Part shown: positions 44,928-55,705 of the stretch, piece by piece
How the letters are laid out: every line of letters begins with the position of its first letter
How positions within the stretch are numbered: the first letter of the stretch is position 1
Assembly (NCBI GenBank): GCA_025331445.1
Contig: JAIWNE010000090.1
Span: forward strand, 62,001-126,000
Direction of reading: 5' to 3'
DNA: 64,000 bases
Source of the DNA: Blakeslea trispora
Taxonomy: Eukaryota > Mucoromycota > Mucoromycetes > Mucorales > Choanephoraceae
Translations under genes and position numbers: made by a program
The notes under the pieces: generated by a model
Told to the model about the DNA's origin: nothing
Seen by the model: only the letters and a program-made list of their open reading frames with translations
The model's database searches: none

Positions 44928-45270
44928 TATACATTGTTGCAAGCGTTACTTGTCTTGACAAGAAACTCTTTTTCAAGACTGCTCTTGACAACTAACCAAG
45001 ATTGTTCGATCAGATAAAGATCAAAAGAGTAGAGTGATCTATGAATACATTGATGCCTGTAGGACTCTATGGTAATCCTAATCAATTCAGATGTGTGGAT
45101 GGAAGCATTGTCCATCAACAAGTAGTGTACCTTTCATTTCAAGATACTTGTTCATCGCTTTTGAGAATATCGTCAATAGAATTTAGGTAATGGCTAGTTA
45201 TGGCACCTTTGTGGTTTGTGCTCAAGAAACCCCTCCTTCCTGCTAGCTTTCGTTTCTTTAAAGAGGAGGG
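44928..45270 (-). pseudogene. IS630/Tc1-like DDE transposase fragment
   Basis: The minus strand reads GFLSTNHKGAITSHYLNSID, then, after a frame change, MDNASIHTSELIRITIESYR with the second catalytic Asp and the DNAxIH signature, and a mutated form of PPYSPDLNPIEQxWSVVKS (here SLYSFDLYLIEQSWLVVKS) carrying the third acidic residue. It ends SNACNNV. The N-terminal half is missing and stops and shifts occur, so it is a dead relic. No TIRs recognised. Confidence 0.75.
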
Positions 45271-47159
45271 GAATTGGCTTTCTCAAGCTAACCTCGTCAA
45301 ACCTTTACTTGATGTAGTACCCAAGTGTGAGATCGAGTTTGTTCTTGTCATCAGTTACCTCAACACCAGCAGGCTCTCCCCCCCTTTGGAGGTCTATCCC
45401 TGAGTTCTTCTCAGATCTGCCTTCTCCATGAAGACGCAGTTATTTACACAACACACACCCATCTTCTTTGTCTCTTCCACGCAATTTCTTTCTCGCCAGA
45501 GTGTTATACTGACTTTATCTTTGATTTCGAATTTATTCTTGATCATTATAATGTAGCTGTTGGTTGTGTTGTTTTAATGTTGATTGATTATCTTGTATTT
45601 TATTGTGCGTTATACATAGTAGGTTAGAGTTGTGTTCATTGTTGTGATGGTAGTAGTACTTGTTACTAGCTGTACTTGTCATGACTTTCCTTGTTGTATA
45701 CTTTTAACTAGTGAGTGGTCATGTTGAAGCCATACTCTTTTGTACTATCACAATGGATGATTACAAATGAAACAGCTTACATAGGAGGGTAAAGCAAGAG
45801 CTTTTCTATATCACACATTTTTTAATTTGTCTCCAGGACTTTTGTCCAATCAACAGTTGCGGAATACAAAGAAAACAATGGTAGTTTATTTAAGAATGTG
45901 TCATTCGCTTTCTCGACAACTGGATGGAGTTCTTTTTTGTTTCTGAAAAAAACATACTCCACTGGTATGTCCATGCTCCAGGCAATCCATGATAGAGCAT
46001 ATGTCTAATGTGAAATCTTTGTAAAAATCTCACTTCCAAATTAGGAGCTAAAATGCTATTTTTATGATTTTTCTTTTTTTTTTTTTATTGTGCGATTCTT
46101 GGCTTTCTGTGTATTTGGAAATTTGCTAGGCCATATAAGGCTTCTTTGACCTCATTTCCTTGAGTAGATGCTTGTTGTCACTGGCTCTTTTCTAGAAGGA
46201 CGCACACTGTACAAAGAAATTTTTGATAATTTTTTTTTTAGGAAAGCAAAAGAGTCATCGTATGCTTGATAAGCCCAACTTTCCTTTAGTATCTTTCAAT
46301 CCAGTTATAATGGTACTTGGGATGCAATTTAAAAAAGAGTCAATGCTTTCAATGAGTTTAGTCAAGATTAATTATTTGCCTTAGAAAGTCTGACGGGGGG
46401 TTTAAAAGGTGCATAGCGCAACATTAGCATTCCCTGATTATGTTAAAAAAACATTTCTAAAGAAAACTGTCAATATCTTTATTCAAAAATAGATTGCGGC
46501 GTTTCGGCAAGTCAAAAGAGGGTGATTGTATACCCTCGCTGTTTAAGCGTGGCAACATTTGAGTCTTTTTTTTTTTTTTTTTCTTTTCTGCAGCACAATA
46601 GCAACTTTTTCAACGTAAGTCTGTTTGAAGACACTTTCTAAACAATAGCTTATGAGCAACAAAGTCGTCAACTACACAGCAGTTTTGATATCAAAAAGGG
46701 GGGTAGCCAAAAGAAAAGCAGGCATAATTTGATAAAAAAGGGTATTTATTCTCCCCCCACTATCATGGTGCTTCATTCGATTTGGGGGGGGGGGATTGGT
46801 GATAAAATTAAACAAAAGATTTTTGAATAAAAGTATGCATAAATTACCTGAAAAAAGAAAAGCAAAAGTTAGTTGTTGATATTGTCAAGTATACTGTTTT
46901 TTTCTACGAAAATTGTTTGTGTCTAAATGTAAAAGTATAAAGTCTAATATAAAGTGGAGTCAGCAATGCGATCTTTATAGCTTCTCTTGTAAAATTAATT
47001 TTTATTTTACAAATTAGCCATACATCGCTGAGGAGGTGGGGGGGGGGCGTGGGTGGACTGGTACTTTAGCTTCTATATCACTGAATTTTCAATTATGTTA
47101 ATTAGAGGAAAGGACAAGAAAGGGTGTAATGGATGTAAGTTGTGGGCGTTGGTGATGGA
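45271..47159. other. Gene-poor region with one orphan exon-like frame
   Basis: AT-rich DNA with G11 and C6 runs (46752, 46784). Apart from the exon-like piece at 45832-46004, nothing coding is supported. Confidence 0.45.
45832..46004 (-). pseudogene. Orphan exon-like reading frame
   Basis: After an acceptor-like CATTAG (46010-46005) a clean frame reads YALSWIAWSMDIPVEYVFFR, NKKELHPVVEKANDTFLNKL and ends SATVDWTKVLETN at TAA 45832. The composition looks like real protein rather than noise, but no start or upstream exon is identifiable. Family unknown; probably the last exon of a decayed gene or mobile element. Confidence 0.35.
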
Positions 47160-48050
47160 TGATCGAGCTATAAGAGAGAGAGGTGGCACAGTTTCAAAAG
47201 AGCTTCCGGGTCCATAGGTGTAGAGTCAATAGCCGACCCAAAAGTACTCAGTGAGTTGTAAAAGCCCACTGTTAGGAGTGAAGTCGAAAAAGAGGTTTGG
47301 GAAGCATGAACAGGAAACCTAGGCAACGGATTGATAAAGGCAGAGATCCCCAAAAGATGAGAGGCTGGTAATGTCCTTGTAACGCGCCTGTGATCGGTTG
47401 GAATTGACTTGAAGGAAATCCAAGGCGATTTGTTTTACCACACAAATCGATATAGTGAAATGGATTGTCAATAGACAACAACTGATACGAATATCAAAAG
47501 CAGCAGACTTGTTCATCATCGTGACTCGGGGTTGTTAATAGATTGTTGAGAGAGTAGAGGGCACTTACCTGACTGTAACTGCTCAACCAAGCCCCCCCCC
47601 TTTTCTTGACAATCTCTGTGATAAAAAAAAAAAGTGCAAGACATTTAAAAGTCAAGGTACTGAAAAAAAAAAAGAGGGGGGGGGTAGAGATCAAATCCCT
47701 CTGGAACAAAAGCTATTCATTAAGCGGACTTCAAGGAAGAATGCCTTTGTTTTATGTTGATTGATAGGCGTCCAAGTGTGTTACAAAGGCGATGATAGTC
47801 ATCCACAGCAATGCACAGACATCATTTCACCCTATAGAAGAACAAAGATCGATCATCGGTGTATCCTTGGTCCTGTTGGGATGAAGAGAGGCTCCAAAAC
47901 CAAATTAAACAATAATGGTGAGAGAGAGCGGGATTTACCCTGCCCCTGGATCTGGTTGACTGCTCCTGTAAAGTGGGCCATTGATGTTCATCCTCACCAA
48001 GTTTTTTTTTTTTTTTTTTCAAAAAAAAAAAGAGGTTTTTCAAAGTAGCA
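47160..48050 (-). mobile_element. Decayed LINE reverse-transcriptase fragment
   Basis: On the minus strand the RT block SLSPLLFNLVLEPLF is readable near 47930-47885, matching the RQGDPLSPLLFNL motif of LINE RTs, preceded by a degenerate TGAVNQIQGQG-like read. Further downstream (47540-47170) several frames read weakly like a LINE C-terminus (GKTNRLGFPSSQFQPITGAL). Frames are broken repeatedly. Boundaries are rough. Confidence 0.5.
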
Positions 48051-48239
48051 AAACAAGTGTAGAAGGAATAGACTTATTTGTGCATAACCCTAAACAAGTC
48101 TTTATAGCAATCAAAAAAAAAATTGGAGCTGCTTCTTTACACTCAATAGACAACTATTTTTTGAATTTCTAATCATTTTTTTTTTTTTATTTATTAAACC
48201 TAGATTCTGGCCTTCTATTCTCCATTTTGTGTTGTTTTT

Positions 48240-48705
48240 TTTTTTTCAGTACTCAATCTGAGGGAAAACCATCTTTCTCAGTTCATCTGGAGGAGATACA
48301 CAATCACGACTGATGAAATAATCACCCTTTCGTGGTGGAGAAACCCGCCAAAACCCTTGATGGCATCCACAGACAGACCAGACAGATAGCATCCCAACCA
48401 TTCTATCCGCACCCTCCAACGTCCTACTTGTCTCTGCTGATCACCCGAGACACTCTTGATGAGCAATCATATTGATGGCACTCTTACGATTGATGTGAGT
48501 AACCTTACTTGAATGGATGCCAACGTTGGTGAGAACCTTACGGTATACCTTGGCCTGTTCTTCGTAAGTGATAGAACCATCACCATTCTTGTTGGGGAAG
48601 AGGTAAGCTATCGTACCATGACTTTCGCTCGGTGAAATTAGGAAAGGCCTTGTTTTCATGATGGCATCTTGAAAAAAAAAAAAGATATTGTGCAAAAAGC
48701 ACCAA
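48240..48705 (-). pseudogene. Crypton-like tyrosine recombinase / Ndc10-like fragment
   Basis: Pieces in successive minus-strand frames read DAIMKTRPFLISPSE, VYRKVLTNVGIHSSKVTHIN, RQVGRW...WLGCYLSGLSVDAIKGFGGF, KGDYFISRDCVSPPDELRKM and VFPQIEY. The order (TH.nR.sa, RxxGRW, GCYL, AI.GFaGF, R..v.PPeeLq..iFP.iE) matches the C-terminal catalytic part of fungal tyrosine recombinases of the Crypton/Ndc10 group, with the likely nucleophile Tyr in GCYL. At least two frameshifts and one stop show it is inactive. Confidence 0.65.
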
Positions 48706-49616
48706 CAGGGCAACATTTGCGTGTCAAAGATAGGAAACCACACTGTAATTTTCCGTTCCTTGTTAATTATCCCGAAAACGTAACGGTTGTCATGACATTG
48801 GACGACATGCCATGCAGATCACCTTCCATGGTCTTATCACTCAAGAAAGAAAGAAAGAGAGAAAAAGGGGGGGGGTAGAATAGAACTATGGATTCTCGTG
48901 TACAAGATATAGGACAATTTTTGAATTTCCGATAAATTGACAATCAGAGTAGCTCTAAAGTGACTAGGATGTGAGCATTCTTTAAGGTAGATTGTGGTCA
49001 ACTAAAGGAAATTGTTTTGGGGAATCAAATGATAAGAGTCATTATTGTTCATGGCAAGATTGAAACAGTATTGTTCATATGTTTATTGGATTTTGATGAG
49101 GCAAATCAACAATCTGTATGTCTAAAACTAGACAACATGTGCTCCATTCCATAATCTTATGAGGCAAGTAGCTTAATTCCCTCTTTATATGGATGTTAAA
49201 TACAAGAAAAAAAATGTATCGCTATAGCGAGGAAACTTCACTTTAACAGTATTTAATGGGTTCCAACTATAGAATAAAAAGAACCAGAAAGGAGGCAAGG
49301 TTATAGAAGCAGTTTAGTATTCTATGACTGTTCTTGTTCCAGGCAAGAGTTTCCATCTTTCTATATCAATTGTTATCCAACATATCTGAGAAAACAATGC
49401 ACTAACTAGACCCTCGCTATAGAAAGTGTTAATTTAGGTGAAGCATCATTGTTCCAAATCTCTTTGAATTTCAATCATTTTAAGAGGGGGGGATAAGAGC
49501 ATACTTTCTCTCTCCCCTTTTTTGGATTTATATAATGACTCAACAACGTCTTACAAAACAAATCATACACTCTACAAGCGCTTGAAAGTTTTTTTTCTAG
49601 AGTCATGAAAGAATGA
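48706..49616. other. Intergenic, no gene seen
   Basis: AT-rich flank between the recombinase relic and the LYR gene. G9 run near 48862. No coding signal. Confidence 0.5.
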
Positions 49617-50534
49617 TTACTGTGTATCCACCAACTCTTCATCCTTTTTATTAGAAGGCAAAGCATGCTTGCTATTTACATCCAAACCTAATTTGATAGT
49701 ATCCTCTAAAGCTTATATCAATCAAATGAAACCACATCAAAAAGTTCTTGAACTTACCAAATCCCATCAATCTATCTTTTGGCAAACAATTCAGTTGTTG
49801 CAAAAAGAGTCGTTCGGAACGAATCATATAGAGTTGTTCCTTGAACATATTGAATCGGTCCAATCTAGCCTGTAATACTTTGACTCGATTCTTCATCATC
49901 ATGGATGTCTGAACAGGCTGTCGCCATCCTCTCACACGTTTGAACTCGTATCCAAAAGCAGTGCGAGTCGTAATGGCCACTTGATAAGGTTTTCTTTCTA
50001 CCATTTTAGGCTTCTTCTTTTGTTGTGTGACAGGTGCTTTTTTTTTCGGTAGCTAAATTTGATACAACTAGTCAATAAGATATTGAGCAAAAAAAAAAAA
50101 AGGCATAGCTTATCAACCTTTAGATTTTTAGCAAAAGTCATGATTTTTTGTTTCATGTCTTTATCGCCTGAAATGCCTTGTTGAAGATAGATCAACGTCT
50201 GTTTTTTTTAAAGAAATAAAGAACAATTTCGCCATCATGTAAATTTCGGAATTCTTACCTTTTCAGCCTCTTGCATCAACGATAAACATCGAGGCCTTGA
50301 AGTAGTGTGAACATTCTCTTTAAATCGTTTCCGAATTTCTTCTTTCAACTTGGGTGCACAAACATAACTTTGACTGGTTTGTAAAAGTGAGCGATAGAGT
50401 CCCAAAGTCTAGGGAATGAAATGAAAATAAGACTATCATTCCTTTAAGCTTTCATCTTGTCAATTTACACATAGACGACTTTCAATAGCCAGCTTTTTAT
50501 TAAGAGATAGAAAAGCAGTAGCAATAGGCTTCAT
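49617..50534 (-). CDS. LYR-motif (Complex1_LYR) protein with C-terminal extension
   Basis: Five exons, about 235 residues. After MKPIATAFLSLNKKLAIESR the second exon reads TLGLYRSLLQTSQSYV, with the L-Y-R tripeptide, and KLKEEIRKRFKENV, the pattern of the LYR fold. LYR proteins act in mitochondria, binding acyl-ACP and assisting assembly of respiratory complexes or Fe-S enzymes. A basic linker (PKKKAPVTQQKKKPK) leads to an extension, PYQVAITTRTAFGYEFKRVR and QTSMMMKNRVKVLQARLDRF, not seen in short LYRM proteins. The last exon (GFEDTIKLGLDVNSKHALPS...) ends at TAA 49617. ATG 50534-50532 is only 86 bp from the ARP6 ATG on the other strand. The exact member is unclear. Confidence 0.75.
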
Positions 50535-50620
50535 TTAAAGAAAAAATAAGAGAAAGAAGAGAAAAAAGATTTTCGAGATTGAATGACCGATTTTCTGCAT
50601 TTTTTTTTTATTGTTTTTGA
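50535..50620. promoter_or_regulatory. 86-bp bidirectional promoter (LYR gene / ARP6)
   Basis: The start codons of two divergent genes are only 86 bp apart. The spacer is T/A-rich with an A-run on one side and a T9 run on the other. Transcription must start within or overlap this segment. Confidence 0.6.
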
Positions 50621-52188
50621 ATGGCACCTATCAACACCCTTATTCTCGATAATGGTGCTTATACCATAAAGGCAGGTCTTGCTCAAGAAAATGCTAGTGT
50701 CAAGTAAGCGATTTTCTGGAACTTTTTTCAAACACATGAAACTTTTTGTTTTGACTCTCTCGTTTTTAGACTCATTCCTAATGCGATTGTTAAAAGTAAA
50801 GGAGAGAAACGCCAATATATAGGTGATCAACTGGACAACTGCACTGATTTCTCTTCACTTTACTATCGACTTCCTTTTGAAAGAGTAAGCCATACGAAAC
50901 AACAGGGGACGATCCTGACTGTTTTCCAGTAGGGACTTTTGACCAATTGGAATACTGAACGTACTATTTGGGATCGACTCTTTCAACATGCGATCCCTAT
51001 CGATCCAAAAGAGACACGACTGTTATTATCAGAACCTTGCTTTAATTTACCTGCTCTTCAAGATACCTATGATCAGATTGTGTTTGAAGAATACGAATTC
51101 AATGCGTGTTATCGTACGTTGGGACCTCAATTCTGCCTATGGAATGACTTGAGTGTGTTGTTTGGGGATGTGCCCGATTGTGTGTTGGTGATTGACTCGG
51201 GTTATTCATTTACCCATATCGTACCTTTCTTTCAACAGATGCCCTTGGCCAAGGGGATTCGACGATTGAATGTTGGAGGTAAATTGTTGACCAATCATCT
51301 AAAGGAAGTCGTTTCGTTTCGTGCGTATGATATGATGGAAGAGACTTTTATTATGAACGATGTAAAGGAAAAATGTTGTTTTGTCTCTCAGCATGTGTTG
51401 GATGATCTAAAGGGTTGCAAGTAAGTGACTCGAGAAGTGATCCAGATGTTTTTCTAAGCCCAATGTTGATTTTAGACAAAAGAGAAATCAAATGGTTCAA
51501 GAATATGTCTTGCCTGATTTCATTCAACATACCACAGGTCATATTCGAACCAAAGACAGTCCTGTTCATGAGCAACAACAGATTCTGACCATGAATAACG
51601 AACGATTCATGATACCCGAGATCTTGATGCATCCCTCTGATATCGGTCTGGATCAAGCGGGTATTCCGGAAGCCATTGTTCAGAGTGTCAGTGCATGTGA
51701 TGAAGGTGAGTGAAACTACCAAACGAAAAAAGAAATGTCGCTCAAGAAAACAATGTGGTAGCCATGCAAGGGTTATTGTATGCCAATATTGTGTTGGTGG
51801 GTGGTAATGCTCATTTACCTGGTTTTCAAGAACGCATGTAAGTTGAATAGTCTAGATTCATATTTTCCAAGACTTTAATTTTCTTTCATAGTCAGCATGA
51901 GTTACGACCCTTTGTTCCTGATGCCTATGAGATTCGAATCAGGACACCTAAAGAGTAAGAAAGAACACACTATGACAACTTTTTCTGGGATTGACCTGTT
52001 GTTCTTGAATTAGTCCAATCACCTTTTCTTGGGAAGGAGGAAATCAATATATCTTACAGAGCTCCAAAAGTCAATTACAGAAAACATTTGTAAATCGAAA
52101 AGAATATATGGAATATGGTAGTAGCATCTGTAGGCGTAAATTCAATTCATCTTATAGCCATTCAGGATTCGAATGTAAGTTTATTTAA
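50621..52188 (+). CDS. ARP6: Actin-related protein 6
   Basis: Nuclear subunit of the SWR1/SRCAP remodeler that deposits histone H2A.Z. Seven exons or so, about 420 residues. N-terminus MAPINTLILDNGAYTIKAGL, typical ARP6, followed by LIPNAIVKSKGEKRQYIGDQ. The internal part LLLSEPCFNLPALQDTYDQI and FEEYEFNACYRT is characteristic (ARP6 has a shortened, divergent actin fold). VIDSGYSFTHIVPF forms a phosphate-binding loop, and GGKLLTNHLKE follows. C-terminal blocks are PEILMHPSDIGLDQAGIPEA, NIVLVGGNAHLPGFQERM and ICRRKF. The stop is at 52188 if the last GTAAGT is not spliced; splicing there would also stop almost at once. Confidence 0.94.
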
Positions 52189-52771
52189 GAAGAAGGGTTT
52201 AGTTACTCATCCATCTTCCTCTTAGGATCCATCCATTTGTACACATTAAACTGAACGATATAAAGATGAGGGGGAGCAACTATTGAATTCCATTTGGCAA
52301 ATAAAGTACAAAATGATTCTCAAGAAAACAATCCGTTTTGTTGGTTTACACAAGTCATAATACAACAATAAGATGTGCCATATTTCATATCGTTTTCCAT
52401 ATGAAATGACATGTTTCTCACACAATTGTAAAATCAAGAAACATTCATCTGTCCTTTTTTTTTTTTTTCAATGTGGTCAATCCTAGATGTTGGTAGCTCT
52501 ATTCTTTTTTTTTTTATCTTAAAAAAAAGGAGCAATGTTTTTAATAAGCTCCATTTTTTTTTTTCAACTCATCATCATCTTTTTTTTTCTTGATCTCCTG
52601 CCGACAGCCAATCAGAATGAGTTGCGCATTTTAAACCACCGAATTTTTTTTTTCTTTTGTGACCGAGAATTGCTAAATTTGTCATTGATATTTGAGCCCC
52701 ACCTCTTTTTTTTTTTTTTTAATAACAATTTTTTCTTTCTTTCTTTCTTTAGAGCACTTGTACTATTCATT
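52189..52771. other. Intergenic, no gene seen
   Basis: AT-rich with long poly-T tracts upstream of the transporter. Nothing coding supported. Confidence 0.5.
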
Positions 52772-54176
52772 ATGCCAGACTCACAAAGCCTACCTCAACG
52801 AAGGTATTTGGCAGGTGTTTTGGCACTGTTAGCAGTTGTCTTTATTTGGGTTGCTTCTTCCTTTGTGATGAATGTAAGTGATTGTTTTTAGGAATAAGGG
52901 CTATGTTTGACTCATACACAAACAATAGAATATTTTTGCAGATTTAGCATACAATAAGCCCTTTCTGATAACCTATTTGAATACAGCCACATTCTCTTTA
53001 TACCTACTCCCATTCATTTTTTCATCAAAACAGCAAAAGAAAAAAAAGGGATTTTTATCAGAAAGGTAAAAAAAAAAAAAAGCACTCGATTGTTCACACA
53101 TTTTCTTATATTGTTCTGGGATTTAGTTCAGAACTAGAGACAGAAACAAGATTATTAGAGGATCAAGATCATGTAAAGAAAAAGACCGAGCTTTCTAGAC
53201 ATCATTTTCTAATGAACTTGTTTAGTTATCCATCACAGAAGAAACCATAGACAAACTGAATACAACAGAGACCATTCAACTGAGTTTTGCATTCTGCCTA
53301 TTATGGTTCTTGGCCAACTATACAACCAATGCCAGTCTTGCCTATACAAGTGTAGCCAGCAGTACCATTCTATCCTCCATGTCAGGTTTATTTACACTGG
53401 GTATTGGTGCACTCTTTAAGGTAGAGAAACTCAATTTAGTCAAGGTGGTAGCTGTCTGTCTAAGGTAAAAAAAAAAAAAGGGGATCTTTTTTTTTAAATC
53501 AAGAAGACTGATGGAATCATTTAAAGTTTTTTAGGCGTGATTTTTGTATCACATTCAGATCAACTGACAAAGCAAAGCGATATCACAAAACCATTGATAG
53601 GGGATTTATTGGCTTTATGCGGTGCCTTTTTTTATGGCTGTTATACAACCTTGTTAAAGATGAAGATTGGTGATGAATCAAGAATCAATATGCCCTTGTT
53701 CTTTGGATTTGTAGGTGCCTTTAATGTGTTGTTGATGTGGCCCTTTTTTGTGCCTTTACATTTCTTTGGCATCGAGACATTTGAACTGCCGTTTTCATCT
53801 TCACTCTGGATCATGGTGATCTTGAATGCCTTTATTGGTACTTTTTTATCGGATTATCTTTGGTTGTTGGCCATGTTGATGACTACACCCTTGGCTGTCA
53901 CTTTGGGTATTTCCTTGACGGTAAGTTGACATCTATAAAGAGTGTCATGGATGACTGATTTCCCTGTTTTAGATTCCATTGGCATTAGTAGGAGATGTTG
54001 TGTTTAAGCGGTTTATTCCTGGATTTCAATATGCTTTGGGTGCTGCTTTGGTGGTTGCAGGTTTCTTTATTGTGAATATGGCTACTCTTTCTGAAATCGA
54101 GAAAACTGATCGAGGTCATGTGGTTGAAGAAGATGAACCTCATCAAGCAGTGCGTGCATTAAGTGTGTCTGAATAG
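52772..54176 (+). CDS. Drug/metabolite transporter superfamily protein, SLC35F5/Thi74-like
   Basis: Multi-pass membrane carrier, about 385 residues in six or so exons. N-terminus MPDSQSLPQRRY precedes the first span (LAGVLALLAVVFIWVASSFV). Further spans are visible at FLITYLNTATFSLYLLPFIF, SFAFCLLWFLANYTTNASLA, YTSVASSTILSSMSGLFTLG, LLALCGAFFYGCYTTLLKMK, FFGFVGAFNVLLMWPFFVPL and AVTLGISLTIPLALVGDVVF. TSVASSTILSSMSGLFTL is the signature of the SLC35F5 / yeast YML018C-Thi74 group (vacuolar or mitochondrial membrane; substrates uncertain). A Lys-rich cytosolic loop (QQKKKKGFLSE) follows span 2. Acidic C-terminal tail (EEDEPHQAVRALSVSE). Confidence 0.9.
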
Positions 54177-54572
54177 CCCTATTCCCCCCCCCCTTTTTCA
54201 TTGTAAATTATTTATAAATAGAATATTCTTTCTTTCATTTTTGCATATATATAAAAAAAGAAATTTACACTATTTCTGGAAATCATCGAGATGATTGGCT
54301 GAGATGAAAGGTTTATTTCTGCCTTGTCAACTCTTTTTTTTTTTTTACTACTATGTGTTTCCCCCTTTTTTTTTTCTTGGTCTCAAAACACCAACCCTAC
54401 TGATGTCACTGTATTCACTTATGATGGATAGAGAAAACCAATTCACTCTAACAGAATTCAATTGTTTTTTAATTTTTGCATAATTTCGGAAATTTCACTT
54501 TATTTTTATTTTTACTGCGCTTTCTAAGCGGTGACTGAATGATGTCGATTTTTTCTTTTCTTCCCTTTGAAA

Positions 54573-55643
54573 ATGGATGTTGGATTTGATGCAAATACAG
54601 AGATATCCATCTCGGGTTGTCAATGTGCAAGTGCTCGAGACCATGAATTAGGTCTTTCACCATGTTGCTCAAGCGATCATTGGAGTTATGCCATCAAACA
54701 AGTGCGAAAATCAGTTCTCTTTACCACAGCCGCTACCATCGCTTCACCTGCACCTTTCTTGGTCTTGTTTGAAAAGAAACGTCAAAAGGAATCCAACCAA
54801 CCAAACTCGGCTGATCTAAGACAACTCGAGATCAGTCTGTTGACAGACAACCATTACGAATTCAACTCTGATTTCCTATCGAGTCCCGACATCTTTAGCT
54901 TTCGACGATCGCGTTCAGAGCATCTCCTCTTTCGTCTGATGCATCACATGAAAAGAAAAGATGCCAACCGGACCTGTGTTCGTATCTCCAAGGGTATCTT
55001 TCTGGTACAACAATGGGATGCATCCGAAACGCTTCATCCTCTCGACTATGATTATCCCGAAAGTGATAGTTCTACCTCGGACATCAACACCTTTAGCTTC
55101 AATGGTCTCTATCAAGAGATGATCTATCAGACACAACATCGTCGACGTACCTCACTCGATTCTAAAGAGGAAGGATTCGTGCCCTATACACATACCTTGG
55201 GTATCCGATTCACCAACCCTTATCAAGGGATGCGTGATATTCTTGTGTTGGGCCATATTCCACTTTGGTGTCAAACGTTGTTGGTGACCGAATGTATTCG
55301 TCAATTACCTGTGCAACATGGACAAGTGGTCTATGGGCTATTACCGTTTGCCAAAGAGATGGGATTTGAGTTCAATCGATTGCCTCATTTGGATCGATTG
55401 GTTCATCAAAAGATCAGACAAGAGCCTTATCCTGAAATGATTGTGGTATTTGAGCGATTTGCCATGGAGTTGGCTCATCCTAGAATGATGTTTGAGGACA
55501 TTAGTGTGGATGGTTCTACGTGGGAGGAAACATATGAGACTATCTTGGGTTCTGTCCTGTATTGTGAAATACCTAAACATCAAGCAAGTACCATTACTAA
55601 ATTAGCCAATGCTTGGGCTGCATCGCAACAAATTACTTTGTAA
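54573..55643 (+). CDS. Intronless protein of unknown function
   Basis: 356 residues in one exon, unusual here. MDVGFDANTEISISGCQCAS begins with a Cys/Ser segment (CQCAS...SPCCSSDHWSYA). The middle is basic then acidic-Ser (FSFRRSRSEHLLFRLMHHMK; DYDYPESDSSTSDINTF). The C-terminal half is better ordered (GQVVYGLLPFAKEMGFEFNR; PEMIVVFERFAMEL; WEETYETILGSVLYCEIPKH). No signal peptide, membrane span or known domain recognised. First ATG in frame is 54573. Convergent with the secreted-protein gene, 62 nt away. Length and even codon use make it a convincing gene; function cannot be assigned. Confidence 0.8.
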   Translation: MDVGFDANTEISISGCQCASARDHELGLSPCCSSDHWSYAIKQVRKSVLFTTAATIASPAPFLVLFEKKRQKESNQPNSADLRQLEISLLTDNHYEFNSDFLSSPDIFSFRRSRSEHLLFRLMHHMKRKDANRTCVRISKGIFLVQQWDASETLHPLDYDYPESDSSTSDINTFSFNGLYQEMIYQTQHRRRTSLDSKEEGFVPYTHTLGIRFTNPYQGMRDILVLGHIPLWCQTLLVTECIRQLPVQHGQVVYGLLPFAKEMGFEFNRLPHLDRLVHQKIRQEPYPEMIVVFERFAMELAHPRMMFEDISVDGSTWEETYETILGSVLYCEIPKHQASTITKLANAWAASQQITL

Positions 55644-55705
55644 CATTTTATTGTTTTAATAGTGAGAAGGGAGGGAAAGGATTCTATATAAAATAATTTG
55701 GTTTT

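Noticed and set aside
45200..45403. Plus-strand frame of 67 codons (MAPLWFVLKKP...)
   Set aside because: The 5' part is antisense to the transposase fragment; the rest has no recognisable similarity.
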